64,000 nt of DNA. Origin: Hyphomicrobiales bacterium (lineage in GTDB: Bacteria > Pseudomonadota > Alphaproteobacteria > Rhizobiales > Beijerinckiaceae). The notes beneath the pieces were generated by a model. That model did no database searches. It saw only the letters and a list, made by a program, of their open reading frames with translations, and was not told where the DNA came from. Every line of letters begins with the position of its first letter. Positions within the stretch are counted from its first letter, which is position 1. Shown in pieces: positions 51,404-64,000 of this stretch. The stretch spans positions 27,824-91,823 of the forward strand of contig JAQGKD010000003.1 in NCBI GenBank assembly GCA_028290285.1, read 5' to 3'. The translations under genes were made by a program, and so were the position numbers.

Positions 51404-53107
51404 GTCCACCAGCCTGCGGTGGAAGGCGAGCACCAGCGCCCGGTCAGTGCAGGCGGCGTAGGCGCCCTCGCACGCGTCCATGAGGCGCAGCCGCTCGCGC
51501 CAGGAATCGGGCAGGGGCAGGCCCGCCTGCTGAAGCAGGATCGCCCCGAGATAGGGCGCGTCCACCGTCTCGTGCCGTGGCAGCGGGGGCGGGGCGTAAT
51601 TGACGCCGTTGGCCGAGTAAAAGGTGAGATAGGCGGGCGAAGCGGCGGGCAGCGCGCTGAGGATCTCTTCGGCTTCCTGCGTGCTGAACCCGAAATAGAT
51701 GCGGCTCGCCAGCGGCTGGTGGTCGCCGTACTGCACGACGAGGAAGCGCTCCTGCGGAAAGCGCCGGGCCAGCTCCGCGCGCAGCCACGCCTGGTCGATG
51801 TTTCCCATCGCGAGCCGCCGCAGGTATTCGCTCATCTCCGGATGCGCGCCCGGCCCCCCGGGAACGGCGCGCTCGGGCCACATCGTCACGTCATAGGGCC
51901 AGTGGGCCGACATGGTCTGCACGAAGGCGAACAGCGGCGCGGACGAGCCCGCCACGTGCCGGGCGATCTCATCCATGGCGTTGGCGAAGTAGACGCTGTC
52001 GGGCTCCATGTTGGTGGGCGCGCCTTGCGCCTTCATGTCGAAGATCTCCGGGAAGCCGACGCTCTCGAAGAAGCGGCCCGATCCCATGAATCCCTTGACG
52101 TACGGATAGAACATTACGTTCCTGTAGCCGCAGCGCGCCATCGCGGCCGGCAGCGCGTCGTCCGTGCGCCCCGCCATGTACACCTGCACGAAGTTGCGCA
52201 GGCCCCCGAAGAAGCGGCTCGACATGCCCGTCAGCACCGAGAACTCGGTGAGCCATGACGCGCCCCCGTAGGTCTCCACCCGCAGGGCGTGCCGCCGCCC
52301 GTCGTGGGAGGCGAAGAACGGCAGGACGCTCGGGTCATAGGCCAGGCCCGGAAAGCCGGTCGGCGGCGTCACGGATTCCTGGTGGATGAGGATCACGTGG
52401 GGCGGCTTGGACGACGGCGCGCAGGCGGGGCGCGGATCGAACGCAAGGGCGCCCGCCGGCGGCCCGACCTCGAACAGGCCGCGCGACAGCGCCTGGAGCG
52501 TTTCGGGCCATGACGAATAGAACGAGGAGAGATGCACGTCCTCCCACGTGTATTGCGTCTGTCGCGGCTCGCGCTTCATGTGGCTCGCCCAGCCGCCCAG
52601 CGCCGCGAAGGCGGCGAGCGCCAGGAGCGCCGGGAGGCGCCGCGCGTTGCGGGGCTCGAGGCGCCTCAGCGCCAGCGGGCCCGCCAGCAGCAGCAAAAGG
52701 GAGACGGCGAAGACCGCGCTCAGCTCCGGATGATCGCGGACGATCTCCAGGGGCGAGAACGACCACCGCAGCGGCTCGAACAATTCATAGGCGTGCAGCA
52801 CGAAGTCCGTGCGCGCTCGCTTGATCTCCGCGACGGCGGCGACCACGCCCACCATGGCGGCGACGCCCAGCGCCGCCAGCAGCAGGCGGCGCGCGAGGGC
52901 CGCGGCGAGCGCCGCCAGCGCCATGGTGACCGAAGCGGCGTGAAGGCCCGTGTAGCGGGGCTCGGTGGAAAAGAGGTAGGCGCACGTGGCCAGCGCGACG
53001 CCCGCCGCCGCAAGCGCGAACCAGCGCCCGCGCGACATGCGGGCCAGCGCCCGCGAGGCCGCATGCGTTCGCGCGGCCCCAGGGGCGGCGTGCGGCGTGT
53101 CGAGCAT
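51380..53107 (-). CDS. LtaS-like sulfatase-family membrane protein
   Basis: A 575-residue protein. The first 170 residues hold four or five hydrophobic helices (e.g. WFALAAAGVALATCAYLF). The rest is an alkaline-phosphatase-fold domain: PHVILIHQES with the metal Glu, the probable nucleophile Thr in GGASWLTEFSVLTG, and the metal pair in VQYGDHQP. The layout matches LtaS/phosphoglycerol-transferase proteins, which move phosphoglycerol or phosphoethanolamine onto outer glycans. In a Gram-negative the acceptor may be periplasmic glucan or lipid A. ATG 53107 follows GGGGGG. It is next to the formaldehyde dehydrogenase gene but functionally separate. Confidence 0.88.
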   Translation of the reverse strand: MLDTPHAAPGAARTHAASRALARMSRGRWFALAAAGVALATCAYLFSTEPRYTGLHAASVTMALAALAAALARRLLLAALGVAAMVGVVAAVAEIKRARTDFVLHAYELFEPLRWSFSPLEIVRDHPELSAVFAVSLLLLLAGPLALRRLEPRNARRLPALLALAAFAALGGWASHMKREPRQTQYTWEDVHLSSFYSSWPETLQALSRGLFEVGPPAGALAFDPRPACAPSSKPPHVILIHQESVTPPTGFPGLAYDPSVLPFFASHDGRRHALRVETYGGASWLTEFSVLTGMSSRFFGGLRNFVQVYMAGRTDDALPAAMARCGYRNVMFYPYVKGFMGSGRFFESVGFPEIFDMKAQGAPTNMEPDSVYFANAMDEIARHVAGSSAPLFAFVQTMSAHWPYDVTMWPERAVPGGPGAHPEMSEYLRRLAMGNIDQAWLRAELARRFPQERFLVVQYGDHQPLASRIYFGFSTQEAEEILSALPAASPAYLTFYSANGVNYAPPPLPRHETVDAPYLGAILLQQAGLPLPDSWRERLRLMDACEGAYAACTDRALVLAFHRRLVDSGLVRAR

Positions 53108-53137
53108 TGTCCCCCCGGACCTGTGCGCCGCCTCGCG

Positions 53138-54247
53138 CTAGAACTCCACGACGCTGCGGATCGACTTGCCTTCGTGCATCAGGTCGAAGCCTTCGTTGAT
53201 GCGCTCCAGCGGCAGTTTGTGGGTTATGAGGTCGTCGATGTTGATGCGGCCGTTCATGTACCAGTCGACGATGCGCGGCACGTCCGTGCGCCCGCGCGCG
53301 CCGCCGAACGCCGTGCCCTTCCAGACGCGGCCCGTGACGAGCTGGAACGGCCGGGTGGCGATTTCCGCCCCCGAGGGCGCGACGCCGATGATGATCGATT
53401 CGCCCCAGCCGCGATGGCACGCCTCCAACGCCTGGCGCATGACGTTCACGTTGCCGGTGCAGTCGAACGTGTAGTCCGCGCCGCCCCCCGTGAGATTGAC
53501 CAGCCAGGGCACCAGGTCGCCCTCGACCTCGGTGGGGTTCACGAAGTCGGTCATGCCGAACTTCTCGGCCATTTCCTTGCGGCCCGGGTTGATGTCGACG
53601 CCCACGATCTGCTCGGCGCCGATCATGCGCAGGCCCTGCACGACGTTGAGGCCGATGCCCCCCAGGCCGAACACGATGGCGCGGCAACCCGCCTCCGCCT
53701 TGGCGGTCCAGAGCACGGCGCCGATGCCGGTGGTGACGCCGCAGCCGATGTAGCAGACCTTGTCGAAGGGCGCGTCCTCGCGGATCTTCGCCAGCGCGAT
53801 TTCCGGCACCACGATGTGGTTGGCGAACGTGGAGGCGCCCATGTAGTGCAGCACCTGCTCGCCGTCGCACTTGAAGCGGCTGGTGCCGTCGGGCATCACG
53901 CCCCGGCCCTGGGTGGCGCGGATGGCGGTGCACAGGTTGGTCTTGCGCGACAGGCAGCTTTTGCACTGGCGGCATTCGGGCGTGTAAAGCGGGATGACGT
54001 GGTCGCCCTTCTTCAGGCTGGTCACGCCGGCCCCGACCTCCAGCACGATCCCCGCGCCCTCATGGCCCAGGACGGCGGGAAACAGGCCTTCGGGGTCCGC
54101 GCCCGAGAGGGTGTAGTAATCGGTGTGGCAGATGCCCGTGGCCTTCACCTCGACCAGCACTTCGCCGGCCTTCGGCCCTTCAAGGTCCAGCTCGACGATT
54201 TCCAGCGGCTTCTTGGCGGCGAAGGCGACGGCGGCGCGGGTTTTCAT
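53138..54247 (-). CDS. frmA: S-(hydroxymethyl)glutathione dehydrogenase (class III ADH)
   Basis: A 369-residue class III alcohol dehydrogenase that oxidises S-hydroxymethylglutathione, the glutathione adduct of formaldehyde, and can reduce S-nitrosoglutathione. Catalytic zinc ligands are Cys40 (ICHTD) and His62-Glu63 (GHE); structural zinc ligands are Cys92, 95, 98 and 106. The nucleotide loop is VFGLGGIGLNVVQGLRMIGA, and the class III hallmark IGCGVTTGIGAVLWTAK is intact. ATG 54247 follows AGGAG, which sits inside a 12-bp palindrome. S-formylglutathione hydrolase is not encoded nearby. Confidence 0.96.
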   Translation of the reverse strand: MKTRAAVAFAAKKPLEIVELDLEGPKAGEVLVEVKATGICHTDYYTLSGADPEGLFPAVLGHEGAGIVLEVGAGVTSLKKGDHVIPLYTPECRQCKSCLSRKTNLCTAIRATQGRGVMPDGTSRFKCDGEQVLHYMGASTFANHIVVPEIALAKIREDAPFDKVCYIGCGVTTGIGAVLWTAKAEAGCRAIVFGLGGIGLNVVQGLRMIGAEQIVGVDINPGRKEMAEKFGMTDFVNPTEVEGDLVPWLVNLTGGGADYTFDCTGNVNVMRQALEACHRGWGESIIIGVAPSGAEIATRPFQLVTGRVWKGTAFGGARGRTDVPRIVDWYMNGRINIDDLITHKLPLERINEGFDLMHEGKSIRSVVEF

Positions 54248-54248
54248 C

Positions 54249-54260
54249 AGGAGCGCTCCT
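54249..54260. promoter_or_regulatory. perfect palindrome covering the frmA ribosome-binding site
   Basis: AGGAGCGCTCCT is a perfect 12-bp palindrome; its minus-strand copy contains the AGGAG used by frmA. It could form a small hairpin masking the site, or be a protein-binding operator. Confidence 0.35.
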
Positions 54261-54417
54261 CAGGGCGTTTTTCGGACGGTTCGGCTGCGCGCATATTGCC
54301 CGAGCGGCGCGAAGCGTAAAGGGGGCGGGGGCGGGCGGGCGCAGATTGTCTCTGGCGCGGCCGGGGCAATGCGGCCATTATCGCGGGAAATCACAGGCAA
54401 GAATTCGGGAGGACGTG

Positions 54418-55392
54418 ATGGCCGTTCGTTTGGTTCGCGCGCTTGCGCTGGGCGCCTTCGTGGCGTCGTTGACGCCGCTGGGCGCGGGCGCGCAGGAATA
54501 TCCCACCAGGGTCATCCGCTCGATCTGCAATTTCGGGCCGGGCTCGGGCGCGGACATCGTCGTGCGCTATTATTCGGAAAAGCTGCAGCGGCTCGCCGGC
54601 AAGGCGGTGATCGTGGAGAACAAGACCGGGGCGGCGGGCAACATCGCCACCCAGATGGTCGCGACCTCCAAGCCCGACGGCTACACGATCATGATAACCC
54701 CCGGCAACGCCACGCTGGCCTCCGCGCCGCACCTGTTCAAGGACGTGCCGTTCGATCCCATCAAGGACTTCGAGCCCGTTGCGCGCCTCGCGAAGGTGCC
54801 GTTCGTCGTCGTCGTGAAGCCCGACTCGCCCGCCGCCACCATGGCGGACCTCACCGCGCAATTGCGCGCCAAGGGCGTGAAGGCGCGGTACGCGGCCAGC
54901 ACCAACACCGCCATCGTGACGGCCGAACTCTATCGCGAGATGGCGGGCGTACAGCTTGAGCAGATCAAGTACAGCGGCATCGCGGACGTTCTGCGCGGGC
55001 TGCTGGCCGACGAGGTCGACTTCACGGCGTCCGACGCCACCTGGGTCGCCGCCATGGTGCAGAGCGGCCGGGTTAAGCCCCTGGCGGTCACGTCCGCCAC
55101 GCGCCTCTCGGCCATGCCGGACGTGCCGACCATGCAGGAGGCGGGCTTCAAGGGCTTCGACCTGACGCCCTGGTGGGGCGTGGTGGTTCCCGCCGGCACC
55201 CCCAAGCCCATCGTGGACAAGCTCGCGGGCTGGTTCCAGCAGATCAACGACGATCCGGAGACCAAGGCCTTCCTGGGCAAGTTCGCCACCGAGACGTGGT
55301 CGGGCGGGCCGGAGGACCTGCGCAAGCTGCTCGCCAGCGAGATCGACGCCTGGGGCAAGTACATCGCGCTGGCGAAGATCGAGAAGCAGTAG
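54418..55392 (+). CDS. Bug/TctC-family periplasmic receptor (second copy)
   Basis: A 324-residue exported receptor with a signal peptide (MAVRLVRALALGAFVASLTP, cleavage near GAGA/QEYP). The Bug fold follows: RSICNFGPGSGADIVVRYYSEKL, ENKTGAAGNIATQMV, KPDGYTIMI and VPTMQEAGFKG. TctA/TctB partners are absent. ATG 54418 follows GGGAGGACG. It is separated from the 2-hydroxyacid dehydrogenase downstream by the inverted heptad arrays. The same pairing (Bug receptor next to a 2-hydroxyacid dehydrogenase) occurs at 25-27 kb. Confidence 0.93.
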   Translation: MAVRLVRALALGAFVASLTPLGAGAQEYPTRVIRSICNFGPGSGADIVVRYYSEKLQRLAGKAVIVENKTGAAGNIATQMVATSKPDGYTIMITPGNATLASAPHLFKDVPFDPIKDFEPVARLAKVPFVVVVKPDSPAATMADLTAQLRAKGVKARYAASTNTAIVTAELYREMAGVQLEQIKYSGIADVLRGLLADEVDFTASDATWVAAMVQSGRVKPLAVTSATRLSAMPDVPTMQEAGFKGFDLTPWWGVVVPAGTPKPIVDKLAGWFQQINDDPETKAFLGKFATETWSGGPEDLRKLLASEIDAWGKYIALAKIEKQ

Positions 55393-55400
55393 GGCGAACA

Positions 55401-55458
<58 letters not shown>

Positions 55459-55508
55459 GCCGCCTCTGTTCAGGTCGGGCTTGACGCGCCTGCCCTGGCG
55501 GCGCCCAA

Positions 55509-55570
55509 ACTCGCTACTCGCTACTCGCTACTCGCTACTCGCTACTCGCTACTCGCTACTCGCTACTCGC
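55509..55570. repeat. near-perfect 7-bp tandem array (right arm)
   Basis: Eight perfect ACTCGCT units followed by a 6-base partial (ACTCGC). Its complement AGCGAGT matches the left array, so the pair can fold into a long imperfect hairpin around 52 bases of spacer. Confidence 0.95.
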
Positions 55571-55605
55571 CACATTTGATCCAACTCCCACACGAAAGCA
55601 TCCAC

Positions 55606-56556
55606 ATGCGCGTCGCCGTCACGACCCCGTACTTCGACTTCTTTCCCGAGCTGAAGGCTGAACTTGAAGCCGCCCACCCTGGGGCGAAGTTCCGCACCGA
55701 CCGGCGCAAGCTCGAGGAGGACGACCTCATCGAGTACCTTCAGGGGTACGACGCGGCGCTCATCGGGCTCGACCGCTTTACGGACCGGCTGTGTTCGGCG
55801 CTGCCGGAGTTGAAGATCGTGTCCCTGTGCTCGGCGGGCGTCGACCACATCGACCCCGCGATCCTCAAGAAGCACGGCAAGAAAATGTGGTGGGCGGCGG
55901 GCATCAACAAGGTTTCGGTGTCGGAGCTCGCCGTCTGCTACATGGTGTTCACGCTGCGCCGCCTGCACTTCTTCTCGCAGATGCTGCGCGACGGCGCCTG
56001 GAAGGGCCCGGTGGGCTTCGGGGCGGACCTGCGCGGGCAGACGGTGGGCATCCACGGCTGCGGCTTCATCGGCAAGGAAGTCGTGAAGCTCTTGCAGCCC
56101 TACGGCGTCAACATCATCGTGTGCGACCGCGTGGACGTGTCGGAGTTCTGCAAGCCCTACGGGATCGAGCAGGTGAGCGAGGACGAGATGCTGGCGCGTT
56201 CCGACGTGCTCACCATCCACCTCTCGCTCAACGCCACCACGCGCGGCCTCTACACCGGCGCGATGATGGACAAGATGAAGCCCGGCGCGGTGCTCATCAA
56301 TTGCGCGCGCGGCGGCATGGTGGACGAGCACGCCCTCAAGGAGCGGCTGGAGTCCGGCCACATCTCGGGCGCTGCGTTCGACGTGTTCGCCGTGGAGCCC
56401 GCGAACGGCAATCCGCTGCTGGACGTGCCGAACTTCTTCGGCTCGCCCCACATCGGCGCCACCACGCGCGCCTCGTGGGGCGCCATGCTGGCGTCCGGCA
56501 TCCGCGGCCTGACCGACGCCTACGATCCCCAGCCGGGGGTCTACCCGTTCGACTGA
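55606..56556 (+). CDS. D-2-hydroxyacid dehydrogenase
   Basis: A 316-residue NAD(P)-dependent dehydrogenase. It shows the Rossmann loop GIHGCGFIGKEVVKLLQPYG, the catalytic Arg in NCARGGMVDEHAL, the Glu region in DVFAVEPANGNPLL and the catalytic His in SPHIGATTRASW. It acts on an unknown 2-oxo/2-hydroxy acid, perhaps a phosphoglycerate-like or sugar-acid substrate. ATG 55606 has a weak GAAAG site; a TTG at 55576 directly after the repeat array is in frame but less likely. It lies downstream of a Bug receptor. Confidence 0.9.
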   Translation: MRVAVTTPYFDFFPELKAELEAAHPGAKFRTDRRKLEEDDLIEYLQGYDAALIGLDRFTDRLCSALPELKIVSLCSAGVDHIDPAILKKHGKKMWWAAGINKVSVSELAVCYMVFTLRRLHFFSQMLRDGAWKGPVGFGADLRGQTVGIHGCGFIGKEVVKLLQPYGVNIIVCDRVDVSEFCKPYGIEQVSEDEMLARSDVLTIHLSLNATTRGLYTGAMMDKMKPGAVLINCARGGMVDEHALKERLESGHISGAAFDVFAVEPANGNPLLDVPNFFGSPHIGATTRASWGAMLASGIRGLTDAYDPQPGVYPFD

Positions 56557-56557
56557 C

Positions 56558-58264
56558 CTAGCGGACCGGCCGGGGCTGCGGCGCGGGACGGTCCCCTTCG
56601 TTGGGCAGCGTCTCGAACGTCACCTCCCGGTCGGCGGGCCACTTCATGCGATACGCCACGACGATGTCCTTCGTGGCGCCCGGCGCGAGATCGAAGGTCC
56701 AGCTCAGCACGCCCCGCCGCTCGTCCACGCTCCTGGCGGTCGGGGGCGTGGTGGCGGGCAATTGCTCGATCACGATGGCGCTGTTTTCGGAGATCGGAAT
56801 GCGGTCGATCACGCTCGCCTTGACGGCGAAGGCGTGCTGGTTGCGCACGACGGTGCGAAACTCCCGCACCTCCTGCTTGGTGGAGCCGAACCAGCTCGGC
56901 TCGTTCTCCTTGCGGCGCACGGGCGCGCGGGTCACCTTGACGGCGTCGTCGGCCCCGAACCCCAGCCGGACGTCCCCGCCCGGCGCCGCAAGCTCCAGGC
57001 GGCTGCGGCCGACGAACATGCCGTCGCGATGGATGGCGACCTCGCCGGGCAGAAGCGGCGCCTCGTCTTCGTTCACGAAGGCGACGTCCAGATAGGCGGT
57101 CTGGTCAAGGGCGGGCGCCGTGCGCACGGTGACGTCGGCGGCGAGGGTGCGGGCCCCAAGGCGCAATCCGCGCTCGGAGCCGTCGCCCGGCACGTCGATG
57201 CGGCCCGGCGCGCGGAAGTTCGCCTCATAGGCGCCCGCGTCGAGGACGGCCTCCTGTTGCTGCGCGGGCGCCATGGCGACCGCCGCGGGAGCGGGCGGCG
57301 ACGGGACGCGCGCCGACTTCAGCCGTTCCGCGACGTCCGCGTTGGCGCGGGGCGCTGCCTGCGACAGCATCGGCGGCTCAAAGAACGCGAGACGCTCCGT
57401 GTGGACCTCCGGGGCCTTCGCGCCGCGCTGGGTGCGGGCGGTGGAGACGGCGAGATTGACCCCGCTCCAGTCCTCGCCGGTGGTCTGGCGCACCTGCGCG
57501 CGGCGCACCAGCTCCAGCGACGCCTTCGCGCCGTCCGGCCGCGTCAGCAGCCGCGCGTCGTAGGTCGGCCGCCAGCCTGCGCCCGCCACCCTGTAGGTCA
57601 CCAGAATGCGCGCCTTGCCGGGCGCCTGCGCCTCCAACTCCACCACGGCCTCGCGCGCCGGGCGGCCGCGCGGGTCCGGGGGACGGGTGGAGGCCTCCAG
57701 CGCGGCGATCTTCTCGTCCGCCTCGCGCAGGCTAATCCGCGCAACGCGCAGGTCCTCACCGCTGCGGGCGAGTTCGCGGCCCACCGCGTCCCAGGCGGCG
57801 GACCATTTGTCCACGTCGAGCGGGGCTGCGTCGGACCCGAGCTTCTCGGGGCTGGCCTCCGCATAGCGCTGCACCATCGCGCGCCGCCCCTCCAGCGCTT
57901 CGATCCGGGCCTGCACGCTCGCGCGCTCGTCCCGCAGGGCCTGCAGGCGGGCGGCGGCGGAGGGTTCGGGAGCGCCGGCCTGCACGGGCGCGACGCGGGT
58001 CTGGACGGACCCGATCGTCAGCGCCCCGGCGCCTTCGCCCTCCACCCGCAGGGACGCGGGATCGAGCCCGAGCGGCAGGTCGCGCAAGACAAGAGAGGTC
58101 TCGCCCCCCGGCAGGTCCACCTCGATCGCGCGGCTGACGCTCGCGCCGTCGGGGTAGACCGTCACGCTGTCGATGCGCGAGCGCGCCTCCAGCGAGGCCG
58201 CGAGGGCGGGCGCGGCGGCCAGCAGGGCGCAGATCGAAACGGCGGAGGAGGCGGCGCGCAGCAT
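56558..58264 (-). CDS. MuiA/DUF4139-family exported protein
   Basis: A 568-residue protein with a signal peptide (MLRAASSAVSICALLAAAPALA/A). The N-terminal DUF4140-like domain reads IDSVTVYPDGASVSRAIEVDLPGG, followed by a coiled-coil (ARLQALRDERASVQARIEALEG and DEKIAALEAS). The C-terminal DUF4139 beta-rich domain begins VTYRVAGAGWRPTYDARLL and ends GVLSWTFDLAPGATKDIVVAY. The name comes from 'mucoidy inhibitor A'; the biochemical role is unknown. ATG 58264 follows GGAG at 10 bases. It converges on the 2-hydroxyacid dehydrogenase with one base between them. Confidence 0.92.
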   Translation of the reverse strand: MLRAASSAVSICALLAAAPALAASLEARSRIDSVTVYPDGASVSRAIEVDLPGGETSLVLRDLPLGLDPASLRVEGEGAGALTIGSVQTRVAPVQAGAPEPSAAARLQALRDERASVQARIEALEGRRAMVQRYAEASPEKLGSDAAPLDVDKWSAAWDAVGRELARSGEDLRVARISLREADEKIAALEASTRPPDPRGRPAREAVVELEAQAPGKARILVTYRVAGAGWRPTYDARLLTRPDGAKASLELVRRAQVRQTTGEDWSGVNLAVSTARTQRGAKAPEVHTERLAFFEPPMLSQAAPRANADVAERLKSARVPSPPAPAAVAMAPAQQQEAVLDAGAYEANFRAPGRIDVPGDGSERGLRLGARTLAADVTVRTAPALDQTAYLDVAFVNEDEAPLLPGEVAIHRDGMFVGRSRLELAAPGGDVRLGFGADDAVKVTRAPVRRKENEPSWFGSTKQEVREFRTVVRNQHAFAVKASVIDRIPISENSAIVIEQLPATTPPTARSVDERRGVLSWTFDLAPGATKDIVVAYRMKWPADREVTFETLPNEGDRPAPQPRPVR

Positions 58265-58814
58265 GAAAGGGTTCTCCACAAGGGGCCGTGTTCGGGACGG
58301 GGACCCATAGCTGCGCAGGATTGCGCCGAATGTGCGACGGCTCCGGTGAGGCCCGTGCTTGCGGGCGTCGGTGCGCCCTCGACATGGGACGCCGAAAGTC
58401 CCTCCCGGAGGTCCTTTCCTCGCTTGTGCCGGAAAGGTAAATCTGTCATGTTCGCGCGCTCACGATAGGACAGCCTTGCTGACCTTATGGGCGCGCCGCG
58501 CCCGGGAGGCGTTCGTCTCCGGGGGCGTCCCCGTCCGCGACTTCTGGCGGCGGGGGGCGGACTGGCCCGCAGCCTGCATGTGCAGGGTGCGGTTGACTGT
58601 CGCGGAGAGGTCCGCGGGTTCATTCGATCGTATACCGATCTGGAGCGGGGCGATGTACGCGTGCAGGCAGGCAGACGACGGGCTTGAACGCCGCCTCCGA
58701 AAACGGAGCTGCGGCGCCCGAACGTTCGTGCGCTCCTGACCGCTTTCCTGCATCCGCCACACGTTCGTTAGACCTGCGCGACACAAGCGCCAGACCTGTT
58801 TCCGGAGTTCATTC
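58265..58814. other. 550-bp gap upstream of gltB
   Basis: It contains a 7-bp inverted repeat CCTTTCC-N11-GGAAAGG (58413-58437) and otherwise several short frames with no homology. The final bases before gltB carry GGAG at the proper spacing. A long leader or regulatory region for gltBD is plausible, but I see no named RNA motif. Confidence 0.45.
58413..58437. promoter_or_regulatory. inverted repeat in the gltB upstream region
   Basis: CCTTTCC (58413-58419) and GGAAAGG (58431-58437) with an 11-bp spacer, about 380 bp before the gltB start. It could be an operator; there is no direct support. Confidence 0.25.
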
Positions 58815-63464
<4,650 letters not shown>

Positions 63465-63468
63465 ACGA

Positions 63469-64000
63469 TGGGCAAGGTAACAGGCTTCCTTGAGATCGAC
63501 CGGCAGGACCGCAAGTACGCGCCCGCCTCGGACCGCATCCGCCATTACAAGGAATTCGTCATTCCTCTGTCAGAGGACGCGACGAAGGACCAGGCGGCGC
63601 GCTGCATGAACTGCGGCATTCCGTACTGCCACAATGGCTGTCCGGTGAATAACCAGATCCCCGACTGGAACGACCTCGTCTATCACGGCAATTGGGAAGA
63701 GGCGTCGCGCAACCTCCACTCGACGAACAACTTCCCCGAGTTCACGGGCCGCGTCTGCCCGGCCCCGTGCGAAGCCTCGTGCACGCTGAACATCACGGAC
63801 TCGCCCGTCACGATCAAGACGATCGAATGCGCCATCGTCGATCGCGCCTGGACCGAGGGCTGGGTTCAGCCGGAACTGCCGTCGAAGAAGACCGGCAAGA
63901 AGATCGCCGTGATCGGCTCGGGGCCTGCGGGCCTCGCCGCGTCGCAGCAGCTTGCGCGCGCCGGACACGATGTGCATCTGTTTGAAAAGAACGCACGCGC
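63469..64000 (+). CDS. gltD: glutamate synthase small subunit (partial)
   Basis: The first 177 codons of GltD; the gene runs past the window end. It brings electrons from NADPH via FAD and two [4Fe-4S] clusters to GltB. Cluster ligands are visible in [15 protein letters not shown] and in [12 protein letters not shown], and the FAD-binding loop is [24 protein letters not shown] 63469 follows GGGGAG at 7 bases, 4 bp after the gltB stop, so the two form an operon. Confidence 0.96.

Noticed and set aside
55576..55605. TTG start for the second 2-hydroxyacid dehydrogenase
   Set aside because: It would add ten residues encoded directly after the repeat array, with no ribosome-binding site; the ATG at 55606 matches where homology begins.

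Overview
The window is GC-rich, densely coded chromosomal DNA. It probably comes from an alphaproteobacterium of the Hyphomicrobiales (Rhizobiales) type. Three things point there: an ornithine decarboxylase / GNAT / homospermidine synthase cassette behind a structured 'speF-type' leader, a PutA that lacks the N-terminal DNA-binding domain, and many periplasmic binding proteins of the Bug, TRAP, TAXI and NMT1 types. I found no tRNA, rRNA, CRISPR array, transposase or integrase. The first CDS and the last one (gltD) are cut by the window ends.

1-7.1 kb: a catabolic island. It has an HpcH/HpaI-type aldolase, a LigJ-like amidohydrolase (4-oxalomesaconate hydratase family), an unusual alpha/beta-hydrolase with a Cys nucleophile, two adjacent paralogues of 4,5-dihydroxyphthalate decarboxylase, a small protein with a CDCC tail and a zinc alcohol dehydrogenase. 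Together they suggest the lower part of a phthalate/protocatechuate-like pathway, with no ring-cleavage enzyme in view. 7.1-12 kb: a marR - membrane-fusion - RND efflux operon with a perfect dyad in front of marR. 12-16 kb: a CPA1-type antiporter, a small XRE regulator with an AT-rich upstream region, two tandem response regulators (one degenerate) and a small secreted repeat protein.

15.7-33 kb: putA, a membrane-anchored Sel1/TPR-like protein, head-to-head TAXI and DctP binding proteins without permeases, a NiCoT nickel/cobalt importer, an RlpA-like protein, a double AprI/Inh-domain protein, a 2-hydroxyacid dehydrogenase next to a Bug receptor, a complete NMT1-type ABC operon divergent from a creatininase-family amidase, and an osmoregulated-periplasmic-glucan protein coupled to a GNAT.

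33-38.4 kb: the polyamine locus (structured leader, ornithine decarboxylase, GNAT, homospermidine synthase), a dispersed palindromic repeat and corA. 38.4-58.3 kb: a fused indolepyruvate ferredoxin oxidoreductase, a DUF1007-NicO metal exporter pair with an 18-His loop, a cytoplasmic gamma-glutamyltransferase-like enzyme, xdhAB with a strong terminator in its leader, a flavin amine oxidase, an LtaS-like sulfatase-family membrane protein, the glutathione-dependent formaldehyde dehydrogenase, a second Bug receptor, inverted heptanucleotide repeat arrays, another 2-hydroxyacid dehydrogenase and a MuiA/DUF4139 protein. 58.8-64 kb: gltB and the start of gltD, the ammonia-assimilation pair.

The points most worth a second look are the polyamine leader with its sequestered Shine-Dalgarno, the orphan terminator in front of xdhA, the LigJ/Pht5-like island with two decarboxylase paralogues, the Cys-nucleophile hydrolase, the degenerate receiver next to a canonical one, and the inverted 7-bp arrays.
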